This document shows, in pieces, positions 7,354 to 16,414 of a stretch of 64,000 bases of DNA. Source of the DNA: Stutzerimonas stutzeri (GTDB lineage Bacteria; Pseudomonadota; Gammaproteobacteria; Pseudomonadales; Pseudomonadaceae); assembly GCF_009789555.1 (NCBI RefSeq), contig NZ_CP046902.1, positions 2,620,001-2,684,000 on the forward strand, in the 5' to 3' direction. The notes beneath the pieces were generated by a model that saw nothing but the letters and a program-made list of their open reading frames with translations, had not been told where the DNA came from and ran no database searches. Position 1 is the first letter of the stretch; each line of letters opens with the position of its first letter. Position numbers and translations under genes: made by a program.

Positions 7354-9798
7354 TCATCCTACGCCAGGTAGCGTGGGTTGACGGTTCGCCGGTCGGTCCG
7401 GCAGGCGCGTCAGGCGCAAGGCATTCAGCACCACGATCAGCGAGCTTGCCGACATGCCCAGGGCGGCCCATAGCGGAGTGACCCAGCCGACCGCGGCGAA
7501 GGGGAGGATCAGCCCGTTGTAAAGACTGGCCCAGGCAAGGTTCTCGATGATGATTCGACGGCTGCGGCGCGCTACGGTGAATGCCAGCACGAGACTATCG
7601 AGACGGTTGCTGAGCAAGACGGCATCGGCGCTGGTTTTCGCCAGGTCGGTCGCCGAGCCCATGGCCACGCTGATGTCCGCGGCCGCCAGTACCGGAGCGT
7701 CGTTGACGCCGTCGCCCAACATCAGCACACGACGACCTGCAGTTTGCAGACGCTGCAGGTGGGCGAGCTTGTCCGTCGGTGTCATTGCGCCGTGGGCCTC
7801 GTCGATGCCGAGCTGTGCAGCGATTTCGGCCACCACGGGTGAGCTGTCCCCTGACAGCAGCAGCGTCTTCCAACCACGGCGCTTGCAGGCGAGCAGCAGG
7901 GCGGGCGCGTCATCGCGGAGGCGGTCATCGAGCACCAGCCACGCAAGGGGCCCGTGGGTATCGCCCAGCAACAGCCATTGACCATGATCGCCCGGTGTGG
8001 CGGGGGCATCGCCCCCATAGCCGGCGGCGACGAAGTCGGGCTGCCCGATACGTAGCGTGCGTCCGGCGACCGAGCCCTGCAGACCATGACCCGGAACGCT
8101 GTTCACAGCGTCGGCCGCTTGCGGTGCCTGGCCGAAGGCCTTGGCAATCGGGTGTTCGGAGCGGTTTTCCAGCGCGGCGGCCAGGGACAGGCAGGTATCG
8201 GCATCCAGCTCGGCCAAGGGACGAACTTCGCTCAGGGTCAGGCGCCCTTCGGTCAGGGTGCCTGTCTTGTCGAAAACCACCGTGTCGATGTGATTGAGCC
8301 CCTCCAGCACGTGTCCTCGGGTGAGTAACAGTCCGAGCCGATGCAGCGTTCCGGTGGCTGTCGTCAGGGCGGTCGGGGTGGCGAGCGACAAGGCACAAGG
8401 GCAGGTCGCCACCAACAAGGCCAGGACGATCCAGAACGCACGTTGCGGGTCTATCTGCCACCAGACCATGCCAACCACCGCAGCGGTTACCAGCACGATC
8501 AGCAGGAACCATTGCGCGACCCTGTCGGCCAGCTCTGCCAGGCGCGGTTTGTCCGACTGGGCGCGTTCCAGCAGGCCTACGATGGCGGACAGACGAGTGT
8601 TGTCACCCAGCGCCTGGACTTCGACCGTCAGAACGCCTTCGACATTAAGGGTGCCGGCCGTAACGGCATCGCCAATATCGCGTGCCTGCGGTAGATATTC
8701 GCCGGTAAGGACCGATTCATCGATGCTCGATTGGCCACTGACGATTCGGCCATCGGCCGGAATCAGTGCGCCGGGTTGCACCAGGATCCTGTCGCCGAGT
8801 TGCAGCTCGCTGAGCAGAATGCGCGCCGTTTGGCCATCCGACGACAGCTTCAGGCAGGATGCCGGTAGCAGATTGACCAGTTGCGCGGTCGCCGCCGCGG
8901 TGCGTTCGCGCGCACGGCGTTCGAGGAATCGTCCCGCCAGCAGAAACAATGCGAACATGCCGACGGCGTCGAAGTACAGCTCGCCCTGGCCGGTCACGGT
9001 CGACCAGATGCCGGCGATATAAGCGCCTCCGATCGCCAGGGAAACCGAAACGTCCATGGACAAGTGGCGGGTACGCAAGTCGCGCAGCGCGCCTTTGAAA
9101 AAATCAGTGCAGCAGTAGAAGACGATAGGGGTGGTCAGCAGCAGGGCGGTCCAGCGAAGAATGCTGGCCATGCCTGGCGAGAGATCAATATTGAACTCAG
9201 GCCAGGTCGCCATGGTTGCCATCATCACTTGCATCCAGAGCAGCCCCGTCACGCCCAGTTGGCGCATGCTGCGACGGTTTTCCTGTGCGAGACGCTCGGC
9301 TGCCTGGTCGGCCTGGTAAGGGTGCGCGGCGTAACCGATGCGTCGAAGTTCGGAGAGCAATTCGCTGAGCGGCAGGACGGCATCGTTCCATTGCACACGA
9401 AGCCGGTGGTTGGAAAGGTTCAGGCTGGCTTCGGAGATCCCATCGAGTCCGCGAAGGTGCTTTTCGATCAGCCAGCCACAGGCGGCACAGCTGATGCCTT
9501 CGATCATCAGGGACGTACGGGCCAGTTCGCCTTCGTGCTCCACGAACGGCTGTTGCACATCCTTGCGGTCGTACAGGGCCAGTTCGTCGGCGAGTGCCCC
9601 CGGCAGGTTGCCGGGATTGACCGAGGCATCGCTGCGGTGCAGGTAATAGCTTTCTAGGCCTCCCTGGACGATGGCCTCCGCAACCGCCTGGCACCCTGGA
9701 CAACACAGCGCCCGCTGCTCATTGAGCACGCGGGCGTGAAAGGCACTACCCGCGGGAACCGGTAGCCCGCAGTGGTAGCAGGGAGTTGGACGTGCCAT
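7354..9798 (-). CDS. ccoI: CcoI (FixI), copper-translocating P-type ATPase for cbb3 assembly
   Basis: An 814-residue P1B-type ATPase of the inner membrane. The N-terminus has a Cys-rich segment (CYHC at 7-10, CCPGC at 32-36) and a heavy-metal domain with GISCAACGW (cysteines 104 and 107). The intramembrane metal motif CPC is in VATCPCALSLATPTAL, the phosphorylation site is DKTGTLTEG, and the hinge GDGVNDAPVL is present. It supplies copper to the binuclear centre of cbb3 oxidase. It lies within the ccoG-H-I-S run, eight bases from ccoH. Confidence 0.96.
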   Translation of the reverse strand: MARPTPCYHCGLPVPAGSAFHARVLNEQRALCCPGCQAVAEAIVQGGLESYYLHRSDASVNPGNLPGALADELALYDRKDVQQPFVEHEGELARTSLMIEGISCAACGWLIEKHLRGLDGISEASLNLSNHRLRVQWNDAVLPLSELLSELRRIGYAAHPYQADQAAERLAQENRRSMRQLGVTGLLWMQVMMATMATWPEFNIDLSPGMASILRWTALLLTTPIVFYCCTDFFKGALRDLRTRHLSMDVSVSLAIGGAYIAGIWSTVTGQGELYFDAVGMFALFLLAGRFLERRARERTAAATAQLVNLLPASCLKLSSDGQTARILLSELQLGDRILVQPGALIPADGRIVSGQSSIDESVLTGEYLPQARDIGDAVTAGTLNVEGVLTVEVQALGDNTRLSAIVGLLERAQSDKPRLAELADRVAQWFLLIVLVTAAVVGMVWWQIDPQRAFWIVLALLVATCPCALSLATPTALTTATGTLHRLGLLLTRGHVLEGLNHIDTVVFDKTGTLTEGRLTLSEVRPLAELDADTCLSLAAALENRSEHPIAKAFGQAPQAADAVNSVPGHGLQGSVAGRTLRIGQPDFVAAGYGGDAPATPGDHGQWLLLGDTHGPLAWLVLDDRLRDDAPALLLACKRRGWKTLLLSGDSSPVVAEIAAQLGIDEAHGAMTPTDKLAHLQRLQTAGRRVLMLGDGVNDAPVLAAADISVAMGSATDLAKTSADAVLLSNRLDSLVLAFTVARRSRRIIIENLAWASLYNGLILPFAAVGWVTPLWAALGMSASSLIVVLNALRLTRLPDRPANRQPTLPGVG

Positions 9799-9805
9799 CG
9801 ACTGC

Positions 9806-10306
9806 TCAGTAGCTCAGGTCGAGTGCTTGCCCGCTTACGATTTCCTTTTCCTCGAACAGGCGCCAGTCCTGGTCACCTTCACGGCCAAGCAATTCCACGA
9901 AACGCCTGCCGGTGACGGGCTCCTGCATTTGGCCTTGATAGGTACCGTTGCCTTGAGGCTGAAGGACAATGCGACGGTCACGTTCGGGTTGCGTCGGCGA
10001 AATCAGATTGAGGACCATTTGTTGCGGTGCGCTGTTACCACTCAGTTGCACTTCGGCCAGCCCGCGCTCGTCATCAAGCGACAGTTGCGCCTGCATTTGC
10101 AGGCGTTCGGCGAGCTTCTCGCGTTCCAGCGACTGGTTGATACCCTTGCCGGCGTCGTAATAGTTGTCGGCGACGAGTGAGTCGGAATTGCGGATAGCGA
10201 TGGTCAGCAGCGAGGTGCCGAGAATCACCGAGAACAGCAGAATGCCGATGACGAACCAAGCCCAGAATTGGGTGTACCACCGCGTTTGTTCATTTTCAGA
10301 GCGCAT
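9806..10306 (-). CDS. ccoH: CcoH (FixH), cbb3 oxidase assembly protein
   Basis: A 166-residue protein anchored by one N-terminal helix (about residues 12-36, WAWFVIGILLFSVILGTSLL) with a periplasmic domain. The segment LVADNYYDAGKGINQSLER is typical of FixH/CcoH. CcoH binds the CcoN/CcoP subcomplexes during assembly and may stay with the oxidase. It is 12 bases downstream of ccoG and directly upstream of ccoI. Confidence 0.94.
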   Translation of the reverse strand: MRSENEQTRWYTQFWAWFVIGILLFSVILGTSLLTIAIRNSDSLVADNYYDAGKGINQSLEREKLAERLQMQAQLSLDDERGLAEVQLSGNSAPQQMVLNLISPTQPERDRRIVLQPQGNGTYQGQMQEPVTGRRFVELLGREGDQDWRLFEEKEIVSGQALDLSY

Positions 10307-10318
10307 GTATGACCTTGC

Positions 10319-11734
10319 TTAGCGGATGCTTGGACCGATGAAACGGCTCTCTGCATCGTCATGGATGGATTCGTCGTCGACCGATTGGATACGGAAGACC
10401 ACTTCATTGGTACTCGAAGGCAGCTTTTCAGGGGCAATGGACAGTTCCACCGGAACGGTGACCAGCTCGCCCGCGTCGGCACGAACCTCGTTGCGGCCCT
10501 CGTAGGCCAGGCCGTCCAGGCCGGATGCCTCGATCACGAAGGTCTGCTCGCGCTGAGCCTTGTTCATGATCTTCAGGGTATAGACGTTCTCGATGTTGCC
10601 TCGCTCGTTCTCGCGGTAGAGCACACGGTCCTTGATCACGTCCAGCTTGACCAATGGGCGGTGATAGACCGCGTACGAGAACAGGCTCAGCATGGCCAGC
10701 AGGGCTACGGCATAGCCAAGCAGGCGCGGACGCAACAGATGGGTCTTCTGACCGGACAGATTGTGTTCGGTGGTGTAGCTGATCAGTCCGCGCGGGTAGT
10801 TCATCTTGTCCATGATGGTGTCACAGGCATCGATACAGGCCGCGCAGCCAATACACTCGATCTGCAGGCCGTCGCGGATGTCGATACCGGTTGGGCAGAC
10901 CTGGACGCACATGGTGCAATCAATGCAGTCGCCGAGGCCCATCGCTTTGTAGTCGGCATCCTTTTTGCGAGGTCCACGACGCTCGCCACGTCGGGGATCG
11001 TAGGAGACGATAAGCGTGTCCTTGTCGAACATCACGCTCTGGAACCGCGCATAGGGACACATGTAAATGCACACCTGCTCGCGCAGGTAGCCGGCGCTAC
11101 CGTAGGTGGCCAGCGTGAAGAAGCCGATCCAGAACGCAGCCCAGCCATTGACGTTGAAGCTGAGGAGATCGGGAACCAACTGCCGGATGGGGGTGAAATA
11201 TCCGACGAACGTAATGGCCACCAGGACGCCCACGGCGATCCAGATGGCGTGCTTGGCAAGCTTGCGGAGGAACTTGTTGGCGCTCATCGGCGCCTTGTCC
11301 AGCTTCATCCGTTGGTTACGATCACCTTCGGTAATCTTTTCTGCCCACATGTAGACCCAGGTAAACACGCTTTGAGGGCAGGTATAACCACACCAGACGC
11401 GGCCGGCGAATACAGTGATGAAGAACAGGCCGAAGGCACAAATGATCAGCAGCCACGACAAGAGCATGAAGTCCTGAGGCCAGAAGGTCGCGCCAAAGAT
11501 ATGGAACTTGCGCTCTGGCAAATCCCACCAGACCGCCTGGCGGCCATTCCAGTTGAGCCAGACCGTGCCGAAGAAGAGCACGAACAGGACTGCACCGCCG
11601 ACGCGCCGCAGGTTGCGGAAAAGGCCGCTGAAAGCTCGGGTGTAGATCTTTTCACGCGCAGCGTAGAGGTCGCCTGACGCATCGATCTTGGAAGGAGGGG
11701 TTACATCGCGAACGGGGATCTGCTCAGTCATCAA
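10319..11734 (-). CDS. ccoG: CcoG (FixG/RdxA), cbb3 maturation iron-sulfur membrane protein
   Basis: A 471-residue inner-membrane protein with about five transmembrane helices and a cytoplasmic ferredoxin domain holding two CxxCxxCxxxCP clusters (CIDCTMCVQVCPTG and CIGCAACIDACD). The conserved CGYTCPQSVF and CMCPYARFQ segments are also present. CcoG is thought to reduce copper for insertion into cbb3 oxidase. It heads the ccoGHIS run and follows the ccoNOQP operon after a 133-base gap that holds a stem-loop. Confidence 0.96.
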   Translation of the reverse strand: MMTEQIPVRDVTPPSKIDASGDLYAAREKIYTRAFSGLFRNLRRVGGAVLFVLFFGTVWLNWNGRQAVWWDLPERKFHIFGATFWPQDFMLLSWLLIICAFGLFFITVFAGRVWCGYTCPQSVFTWVYMWAEKITEGDRNQRMKLDKAPMSANKFLRKLAKHAIWIAVGVLVAITFVGYFTPIRQLVPDLLSFNVNGWAAFWIGFFTLATYGSAGYLREQVCIYMCPYARFQSVMFDKDTLIVSYDPRRGERRGPRKKDADYKAMGLGDCIDCTMCVQVCPTGIDIRDGLQIECIGCAACIDACDTIMDKMNYPRGLISYTTEHNLSGQKTHLLRPRLLGYAVALLAMLSLFSYAVYHRPLVKLDVIKDRVLYRENERGNIENVYTLKIMNKAQREQTFVIEASGLDGLAYEGRNEVRADAGELVTVPVELSIAPEKLPSSTNEVVFRIQSVDDESIHDDAESRFIGPSIR

Positions 11735-11760
11735 GTGCGTACCACGGCGGAGGGTGAGTG

Positions 11761-11786
11761 TCCCGGTCGATACGTGCCGACCGGGA
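11761..11786. other. stem-loop between ccoP and ccoG
   Basis: TCCCGGTCG (11761-11769) pairs perfectly with CGACCGGGA (11778-11786) around an eight-base loop. On the minus strand no T run follows, so it is not a classic terminator there; it may be an mRNA stabiliser or processing site between ccoNOQP and ccoGHIS. Confidence 0.5.
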
Positions 11787-11867
11787 TCTTTTGCTTACCT
11801 GCTGCGAATGGTACGCCTCGATTGCCGAGCTCAGATGCGACCGTAGGTCGCGCCTGGGCTGTTGGAC

Positions 11868-12785
11868 TCAGTTCTCCGGCTTTTGCGAGAGGCTGTACAC
11901 ATAGGCTGCGAGCAGGTGCACCTTGTCGTTACCAAGAATGTGTTCCTGGGCGGGCATGCGACCGTTCCGGCCGTAGCGAAGGGTTTGCTGAATCTGTCCG
12001 AAACTCGAGCCGTAAAGCCATACGTTGTCAGTCAGATCCGGCGCGCCCATTGCCTGGGTGCCTTTGCCTTCAGGGCCGTGGCACGCTACACAGTTGGCAG
12101 CGAAGATCTTTTGACCCTGCTCAATATCGGCGGTGATGCCCTCGGGAATATCCCGGCCGGACAGCGTGCGAACATAACCGGCGACATTGCGGATGCCTTC
12201 TTCGCCGATCACATCGCGCCACGCGGGCATGGCAGCCTGGCGTCCACCCATGATGGTAGTCTTGATGGTTTCAGGCGCGCCGCCCCACAGCCAATCATCA
12301 TCGGTCAGATTCGGGAAGCCGTAGGCACCCTTGGCGTCGGAACCGTGGCAGACGGAGCAGTTGGAAGCGAACAGGCGTCCGCCCATCTTCAGGGCTTGCG
12401 GGTCCTGGGCGACCTGTTCGACCGGCATCGATGCGAACTTCGCATAGAGTGGGCCGTACTGTTCGTTCGCCTTGTCGATCTCGCGCTGCCATTCCTTGAC
12501 CTGTGTCCAGCCGCCTTCGTAGCCCGGCAGCAGGCCTTTCCAGTTGCCCAGACCTGGGTACAGAGCCAGGTAGCCGAGGGCGAAGATCACGGTGGCGACA
12601 AACAGCATGAACCACCAGCGGGGAAGCGGGTTGTCGTACTCTTCGATGCCATCATAGGAGTGGCCGACGGTTTCTTCGGTGCTGTCGTGGCGTTGTCCCT
12701 TGCGAGTGGCGAGCAACAGCCAGACCAATGCGGCGATGGTCCCCAAGCTCAGCAGGGTGATGTACCAACTCCAAAACGAGGTCAT
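11868..12785 (-). CDS. ccoP: CcoP, diheme cytochrome c subunit of cbb3 oxidase (proximal copy)
   Basis: A 305-residue subunit that carries electrons from soluble cytochromes to the catalytic subunit. Two transmembrane helices (about 8-27 and 57-77) precede two c-type heme domains with CSVCH (143-147) and CVACH (232-236). The two-helix N-terminus is usual in Pseudomonas. Its ATG directly follows the ccoQ stop, and its ribosome site AGGAG lies inside the last codons of ccoQ. A diverged paralog is at 15380-16315. Confidence 0.96.
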   Translation of the reverse strand: MTSFWSWYITLLSLGTIAALVWLLLATRKGQRHDSTEETVGHSYDGIEEYDNPLPRWWFMLFVATVIFALGYLALYPGLGNWKGLLPGYEGGWTQVKEWQREIDKANEQYGPLYAKFASMPVEQVAQDPQALKMGGRLFASNCSVCHGSDAKGAYGFPNLTDDDWLWGGAPETIKTTIMGGRQAAMPAWRDVIGEEGIRNVAGYVRTLSGRDIPEGITADIEQGQKIFAANCVACHGPEGKGTQAMGAPDLTDNVWLYGSSFGQIQQTLRYGRNGRMPAQEHILGNDKVHLLAAYVYSLSQKPEN

Positions 12786-12968
12786 TTATTTCTTACTCCT
12801 GGAAGCTTCTTCGTCACGCTTCTTGGCGTCGGGCTCGTCTGCGAAGGGCAGATTGGCGGCTTCATCGAAGCTTTTCTTGCGCTTGCTGCTATAGGCCCAG
12901 AGCACGATGCCGATGAAGGCGACGAAAACAAGAATGGTGCCCAGACCGCGAAGAGTCCCGATATCCAT
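12786..12968 (-). CDS. ccoQ: CcoQ, small cbb3 oxidase subunit
   Basis: A 60-residue membrane peptide: short N-terminus MDIGTLRG, one transmembrane helix (about residues 8-26), then a charged cytoplasmic tail rich in Lys, Asp and Glu. CcoQ stabilises cbb3 oxidase. It is packed between ccoO (six bases upstream) and ccoP (no gap). Only this operon has it; the distal cco operon has a 97-base spacer in its place. Confidence 0.93.
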   Translation of the reverse strand: MDIGTLRGLGTILVFVAFIGIVLWAYSSKRKKSFDEAANLPFADEPDAKKRDEEASRSKK

Positions 12969-12974
12969 GGTGCG

Positions 12975-13586
12975 TTACCGTTTGTTGGTGAGTGCAGTGC
13001 CAAGTACTTGCAAGTAGGCGACGAGGGCATCCATTTCGGTTTTGCCCTTGACTGCGTCCTTCGCGCCGGCGATGTCTTCGTCGGTGTAAGGCACGCCTAC
13101 GCTTCGCAAGGCTTCCATTTTCTTGGCGGTGTCTTTGCCGTCCAGGTTGTGCTCGACCAGCCAGGGGTAAGAAGGCATCTTCGATTCGGGCACGACGTTG
13201 CGCGGGTTGTAGAGATGGGCGCGGTGCCAGTCATCGGAGTAGCGACCACCGACACGGGCCAGGTCCGGCCCGGTGCGCTTGGAGCCCCACAGGAACGGAT
13301 GGTCGTAGACGCTTTCGCCAGCGACCGAGTAATGGCCGTAGCGCTCGGTCTCGGCACGGAACGGTCGGATCATCTGCGAGTGGCAGCCAACGCAGCCTTC
13401 GCGGATATACAGGTCACGACCTTCCAGCTGGAGCGCGGTGTAGGGCTTCATGCCTTCGACCGGCTCGTTGACGACGTCCTGGAAGAACAGCGGCACGATC
13501 TGGGTCAGACCACCGATGCTCACCGCGAGGACCATGAACAGGGTCAGCAGACCAATGTTCTTTTCGAGTATTTCGTGATTCTTCAT
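12975..13586 (-). CDS. ccoO: CcoO, monoheme cytochrome c subunit of cbb3 oxidase (proximal copy)
   Basis: A 203-residue subunit with one N-terminal membrane helix (about residues 11-32) and a periplasmic heme c domain with CVGCH at 65-69. It accepts electrons from CcoP and passes them to CcoN. Bases 13156-13531 are almost identical to the second ccoO (16596-16971), two differences in 376 bases, whereas the downstream third of the gene differs clearly. Confidence 0.96.
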   Translation of the reverse strand: MKNHEILEKNIGLLTLFMVLAVSIGGLTQIVPLFFQDVVNEPVEGMKPYTALQLEGRDLYIREGCVGCHSQMIRPFRAETERYGHYSVAGESVYDHPFLWGSKRTGPDLARVGGRYSDDWHRAHLYNPRNVVPESKMPSYPWLVEHNLDGKDTAKKMEALRSVGVPYTDEDIAGAKDAVKGKTEMDALVAYLQVLGTALTNKR

Positions 13587-13598
13587 TTATCGGTTCCC

Positions 13599-15026
13599 TC
13601 AGGCGATCTGCGCAGCGGCTTCGAATTCAGCCGGCTTGGCGGCACGCACAGTGCGCCAGGTGTTGTAAGCCATCAGCAGCATGCCGGTGAGGAAGAACGC
13701 ACCGCCCAGCGCTCGCACGATGAAGCCGGGGTGACTGGCCTCCAGCGCTTCGACGAAGGAGTAGGTGAGGGTGCCGTCCTCGTTGATCGCACGCCACATC
13801 AGGCCCTGGGTGATGCCGTTGACCCACATCGAGGCGATGTAGAGCACGGTGCCGATGGTCGCCAGCCAGAAGTGGGCGTTGATCAGGCCGATGCTGTACA
13901 TCTGCTCGCGAGCGAAGACCTTCGGAATCAGGTGATACATGGAGCCGATGGTGATCATGGCGACCCAGCCGAGTGCGCCGGCGTGAACATGGCCGATGGT
14001 CCAGTCGGTGTAGTGCGACAGCGCGTTGACCGTCTTGATCGCCATCATCGGGCCTTCGAACGTCGACATGCCGTAGAACGCCAGCGAGACGACCAGGAAA
14101 CGCAGGATCGGATCGGTGCGCAGCTTATGCCAGGCGCCCGACAGGGTCATCATGCCGTTGATCATGCCGCCCCAGCTCGGTGCCAGCAGGATGATCGACA
14201 TCACCATGCCCAGGCTTTGCGCCCATTCAGGCAGCGCGGTGTAGTGCAGGTGGTGCGGGCCAGCCCAGATATACAGGGTGATCAGCGCCCAGAAGTGCAC
14301 GATGGACAAGCGATAGGAGTAGACCGGGCGGCCCGCTTGCTTGGGAACGAAGTAATACATCATTCCGAGGAACCCGGTGGTCAGGAAGAAACCTACCGCG
14401 TTGTGACCGTACCACCACTGGACCATGGCATCGGTAGCGCCAGAGTAGATGGAATAGGACTTGAACCAGGTCACCGGTACTTCCAGGTTGTTGACGATGT
14501 GCAGCATCGCCGTCACCAGGATAAAGGCACCGAAGAACCAGTTGCCCACATAGATGTGGCCGACCTTGCGCTTGAGGATGGTGCCGAAGAACACCACCGC
14601 ATAGCAGATCCAGACGACCCCTAGCAGGATGTCGATCGGCCATTCCAGCTCGGCGTATTCCTTGGAGCTGGTGAAGCCCTGCGGCAGGGTGATCACGGCC
14701 AGAACGATAACCGCCTGCCAGCCCCAGAAGGTGAAGGACGCGAGGCCGTCAGAGAACAGACGGGCCTGCGAGGTCCGCTGCACGACATAGAATGACGTGG
14801 CCATCAATGCACAACCACCGAAGGCGAAGATCACCGCGTTGGTGTGCAGAGGACGCAAACGGCCGAAGCTGGTCCAGGGCAGATCGAAGTTGAGTTCAGG
14901 CCACACCAACTGTGCGGCGATAAACACACCCAGACCCATTCCGATAATTCCCCACACCACCGTCATGATGGCGAATTGGCGAACCACCTTATAGTTATAT
15001 GCAGTCTCACTTATTGCTGTGCTCAT
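13599..15026 (-). CDS. ccoN: CcoN, catalytic subunit I of cbb3 oxidase (proximal copy)
   Basis: A 475-residue, 12-helix heme-copper oxidase subunit that reduces oxygen to water. Ligands are visible: low-spin heme His61, CuB His208 (WYGHNAVGF), His258-His259 in AGPHHLHY, the cross-linkable Tyr252, and the late HVHAGALGW pair. I chose ATG 15026, since the 16 residues upstream from 15074 are not family-like. First gene of a ccoNOQP operon. No Anr box was found in the 350 bases upstream, which suggests it is the less oxygen-regulated copy. Confidence 0.96.
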   Translation of the reverse strand: MSTAISETAYNYKVVRQFAIMTVVWGIIGMGLGVFIAAQLVWPELNFDLPWTSFGRLRPLHTNAVIFAFGGCALMATSFYVVQRTSQARLFSDGLASFTFWGWQAVIVLAVITLPQGFTSSKEYAELEWPIDILLGVVWICYAVVFFGTILKRKVGHIYVGNWFFGAFILVTAMLHIVNNLEVPVTWFKSYSIYSGATDAMVQWWYGHNAVGFFLTTGFLGMMYYFVPKQAGRPVYSYRLSIVHFWALITLYIWAGPHHLHYTALPEWAQSLGMVMSIILLAPSWGGMINGMMTLSGAWHKLRTDPILRFLVVSLAFYGMSTFEGPMMAIKTVNALSHYTDWTIGHVHAGALGWVAMITIGSMYHLIPKVFAREQMYSIGLINAHFWLATIGTVLYIASMWVNGITQGLMWRAINEDGTLTYSFVEALEASHPGFIVRALGGAFFLTGMLLMAYNTWRTVRAAKPAEFEAAAQIA

Positions 15027-15379
15027 GCAAGGCTTCCACGCTAAAGGCATATCAAGGGGCAAAAACGGCGGCAAGTATGGAGAAAGGAGGGGGGCAATGC
15101 AATCAACGCCCAGGCCATCTCGTGCCGTTCGGACCCTGATTCCAAGCGTATTCCATGCGCTTCGCAGGGTCGTTTTTCACATCATGCCGATGTGCAGAGT
15201 CGAGGGCCTCGCCTTGTAGTTCTGCGGAGTCTGGCGAGTGGGGATGAACTATAGGAGCTGCCGGTCGGCGGGCAAATAGAGGAGGGGGTGGACGGTGTGC
15301 GACAGAGCGTCGCAGTGCGGCTTTCGATGCTGGGGCTGAGCTGGAACAGGGCGGCACGGTCGCCGCCCTGTCAGGGGGA
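15027..15379. other. intergenic region between the two cco operons
   Basis: About 350 bases with no supported gene. It should hold the promoter of the proximal ccoN. I found no TTGAT-N4-ATCAA box. The only clear structure is the stem-loop at its upper end (15347-15370). Confidence 0.6.
15347..15370 (-). terminator. stem-loop terminator candidate after distal ccoP
   Basis: CAGGGCGGC (15347-15355) pairs with GCCGCCCTG (15362-15370), a perfect nine-pair stem with a six-base loop, ten bases past the ccoP stop on the minus strand. The T run is weak (TTCC), so termination may be partial. Confidence 0.55.
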
Positions 15380-16315
15380 TTACTGCTTGGCCAGGTGTTC
15401 TGCCTGTTGAGACAGACTGTATACGTAAGCTGCCAGCAGGTGAACCTTGTCATTGCCCAGATACTGTTCCTGCGCCGGCATCTGACCGTTACGTCCGTGA
15501 CGAATGGTCTGTTGCAACTGAGGCAGCGTCGAGCCGTATATCCAGCCCGCAGAATTGGTCAGGTTTGGCGAACCCAGTACCGCCATGCCTTCACCATTCG
15601 CACCGTGGCAGACCGAGCAAGTCTGGGTATACACCTGGCTACCGGCGACGAGATCTGCCTCGGTGCCGTCCGGCAGGGCAAGGCCAGCGAGTTCGCTGCG
15701 TACATACGCTGCAACGTTCTTCACGCCATCTTCACCGATGACGGCGCCCCAGGCGGGCATGGTCGCGACGCGGCCGTGCAGGATGCTCGCCTTGATCGTC
15801 TCGGGATCGCCGCCCCAGCGCCACTCACTGTCAGCCAGGTTCGGGAAACCGTTCGAGCCTTTGGCATCCGAGCCGTGACAAACCGAGCAGTAGTTGGCGA
15901 AGAGACGGCCGCCGATCTTCAGGGCTCTGGGATCCTGAGCAACCTGCGTAACACTCATGGCCGAGTACTTGGCGAAGATCGGGCCGAACTTCGCATCGGC
16001 TTGGTCGATCTCCTGCTGCCATTGCTTGTCCTGCGTCCAGCCACCTTCGTAGCCCGGTAGTACACCCTTCCAGTTACCCAGGCCTGGGTAGAGCAGCAGA
16101 TAGACGATGCTGAACACCAGGGTGCCGATGAAGAGCATGAACCACCACTTGGGCAGCGGGTTGTCGTATTCCTCGATACCGTCAAAGGAATGCCCCATGG
16201 TCTTGTCGGTCGTGCCTGCAGATTCACCCTTGCGGAAGGCGAAGATCAGCCAGAACAGAGCGACAATGGTGCCCAGCGTAAGCAGGGCGATGTATCCACT
16301 CCAGAAAGCGTTCAT
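15380..16315 (-). CDS. ccoP: CcoP, diheme cytochrome c subunit of cbb3 oxidase (distal copy)
   Basis: A 311-residue paralog of the CcoP at 11868-12785. It has the same two N-terminal helices and two heme c sites, CSVCHGSDAKG and CSVCHGANGEG. Sequence divergence from the other copy is spread over the second heme domain and tail. Last gene of an operon ccoN-ccoO-ccoP that lacks ccoQ. A stem-loop follows the stop. Confidence 0.96.
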   Translation of the reverse strand: MNAFWSGYIALLTLGTIVALFWLIFAFRKGESAGTTDKTMGHSFDGIEEYDNPLPKWWFMLFIGTLVFSIVYLLLYPGLGNWKGVLPGYEGGWTQDKQWQQEIDQADAKFGPIFAKYSAMSVTQVAQDPRALKIGGRLFANYCSVCHGSDAKGSNGFPNLADSEWRWGGDPETIKASILHGRVATMPAWGAVIGEDGVKNVAAYVRSELAGLALPDGTEADLVAGSQVYTQTCSVCHGANGEGMAVLGSPNLTNSAGWIYGSTLPQLQQTIRHGRNGQMPAQEQYLGNDKVHLLAAYVYSLSQQAEHLAKQ

Positions 16316-16414
16316 CTGTTACTCCTGGACAGCCCGAACGCTCGAACTGCCCGCGATGTTGGATCCCTGACGGCTGCCCCTTGCAGCGCGTCGTTTTCGA
16401 TAGCGGCGCCGATG

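Noticed and set aside
11862..14624. 920-codon open frame on the plus strand opposite ccoP-ccoQ-ccoO-ccoN
   Set aside because: Shadow of GC-rich real genes on the other strand; no family-like motifs and it covers several well-supported genes.
15027..15379. Anr box before the proximal ccoN
   Set aside because: ATCAA occurs twice but no TTGA-type half site lies four bases upstream of either.
15027..15379. Gene for the small CcoM subunit of cbb3 oxidase
   Set aside because: No short membrane-peptide frame with a ribosome site was convincing here or in the other cco gaps.
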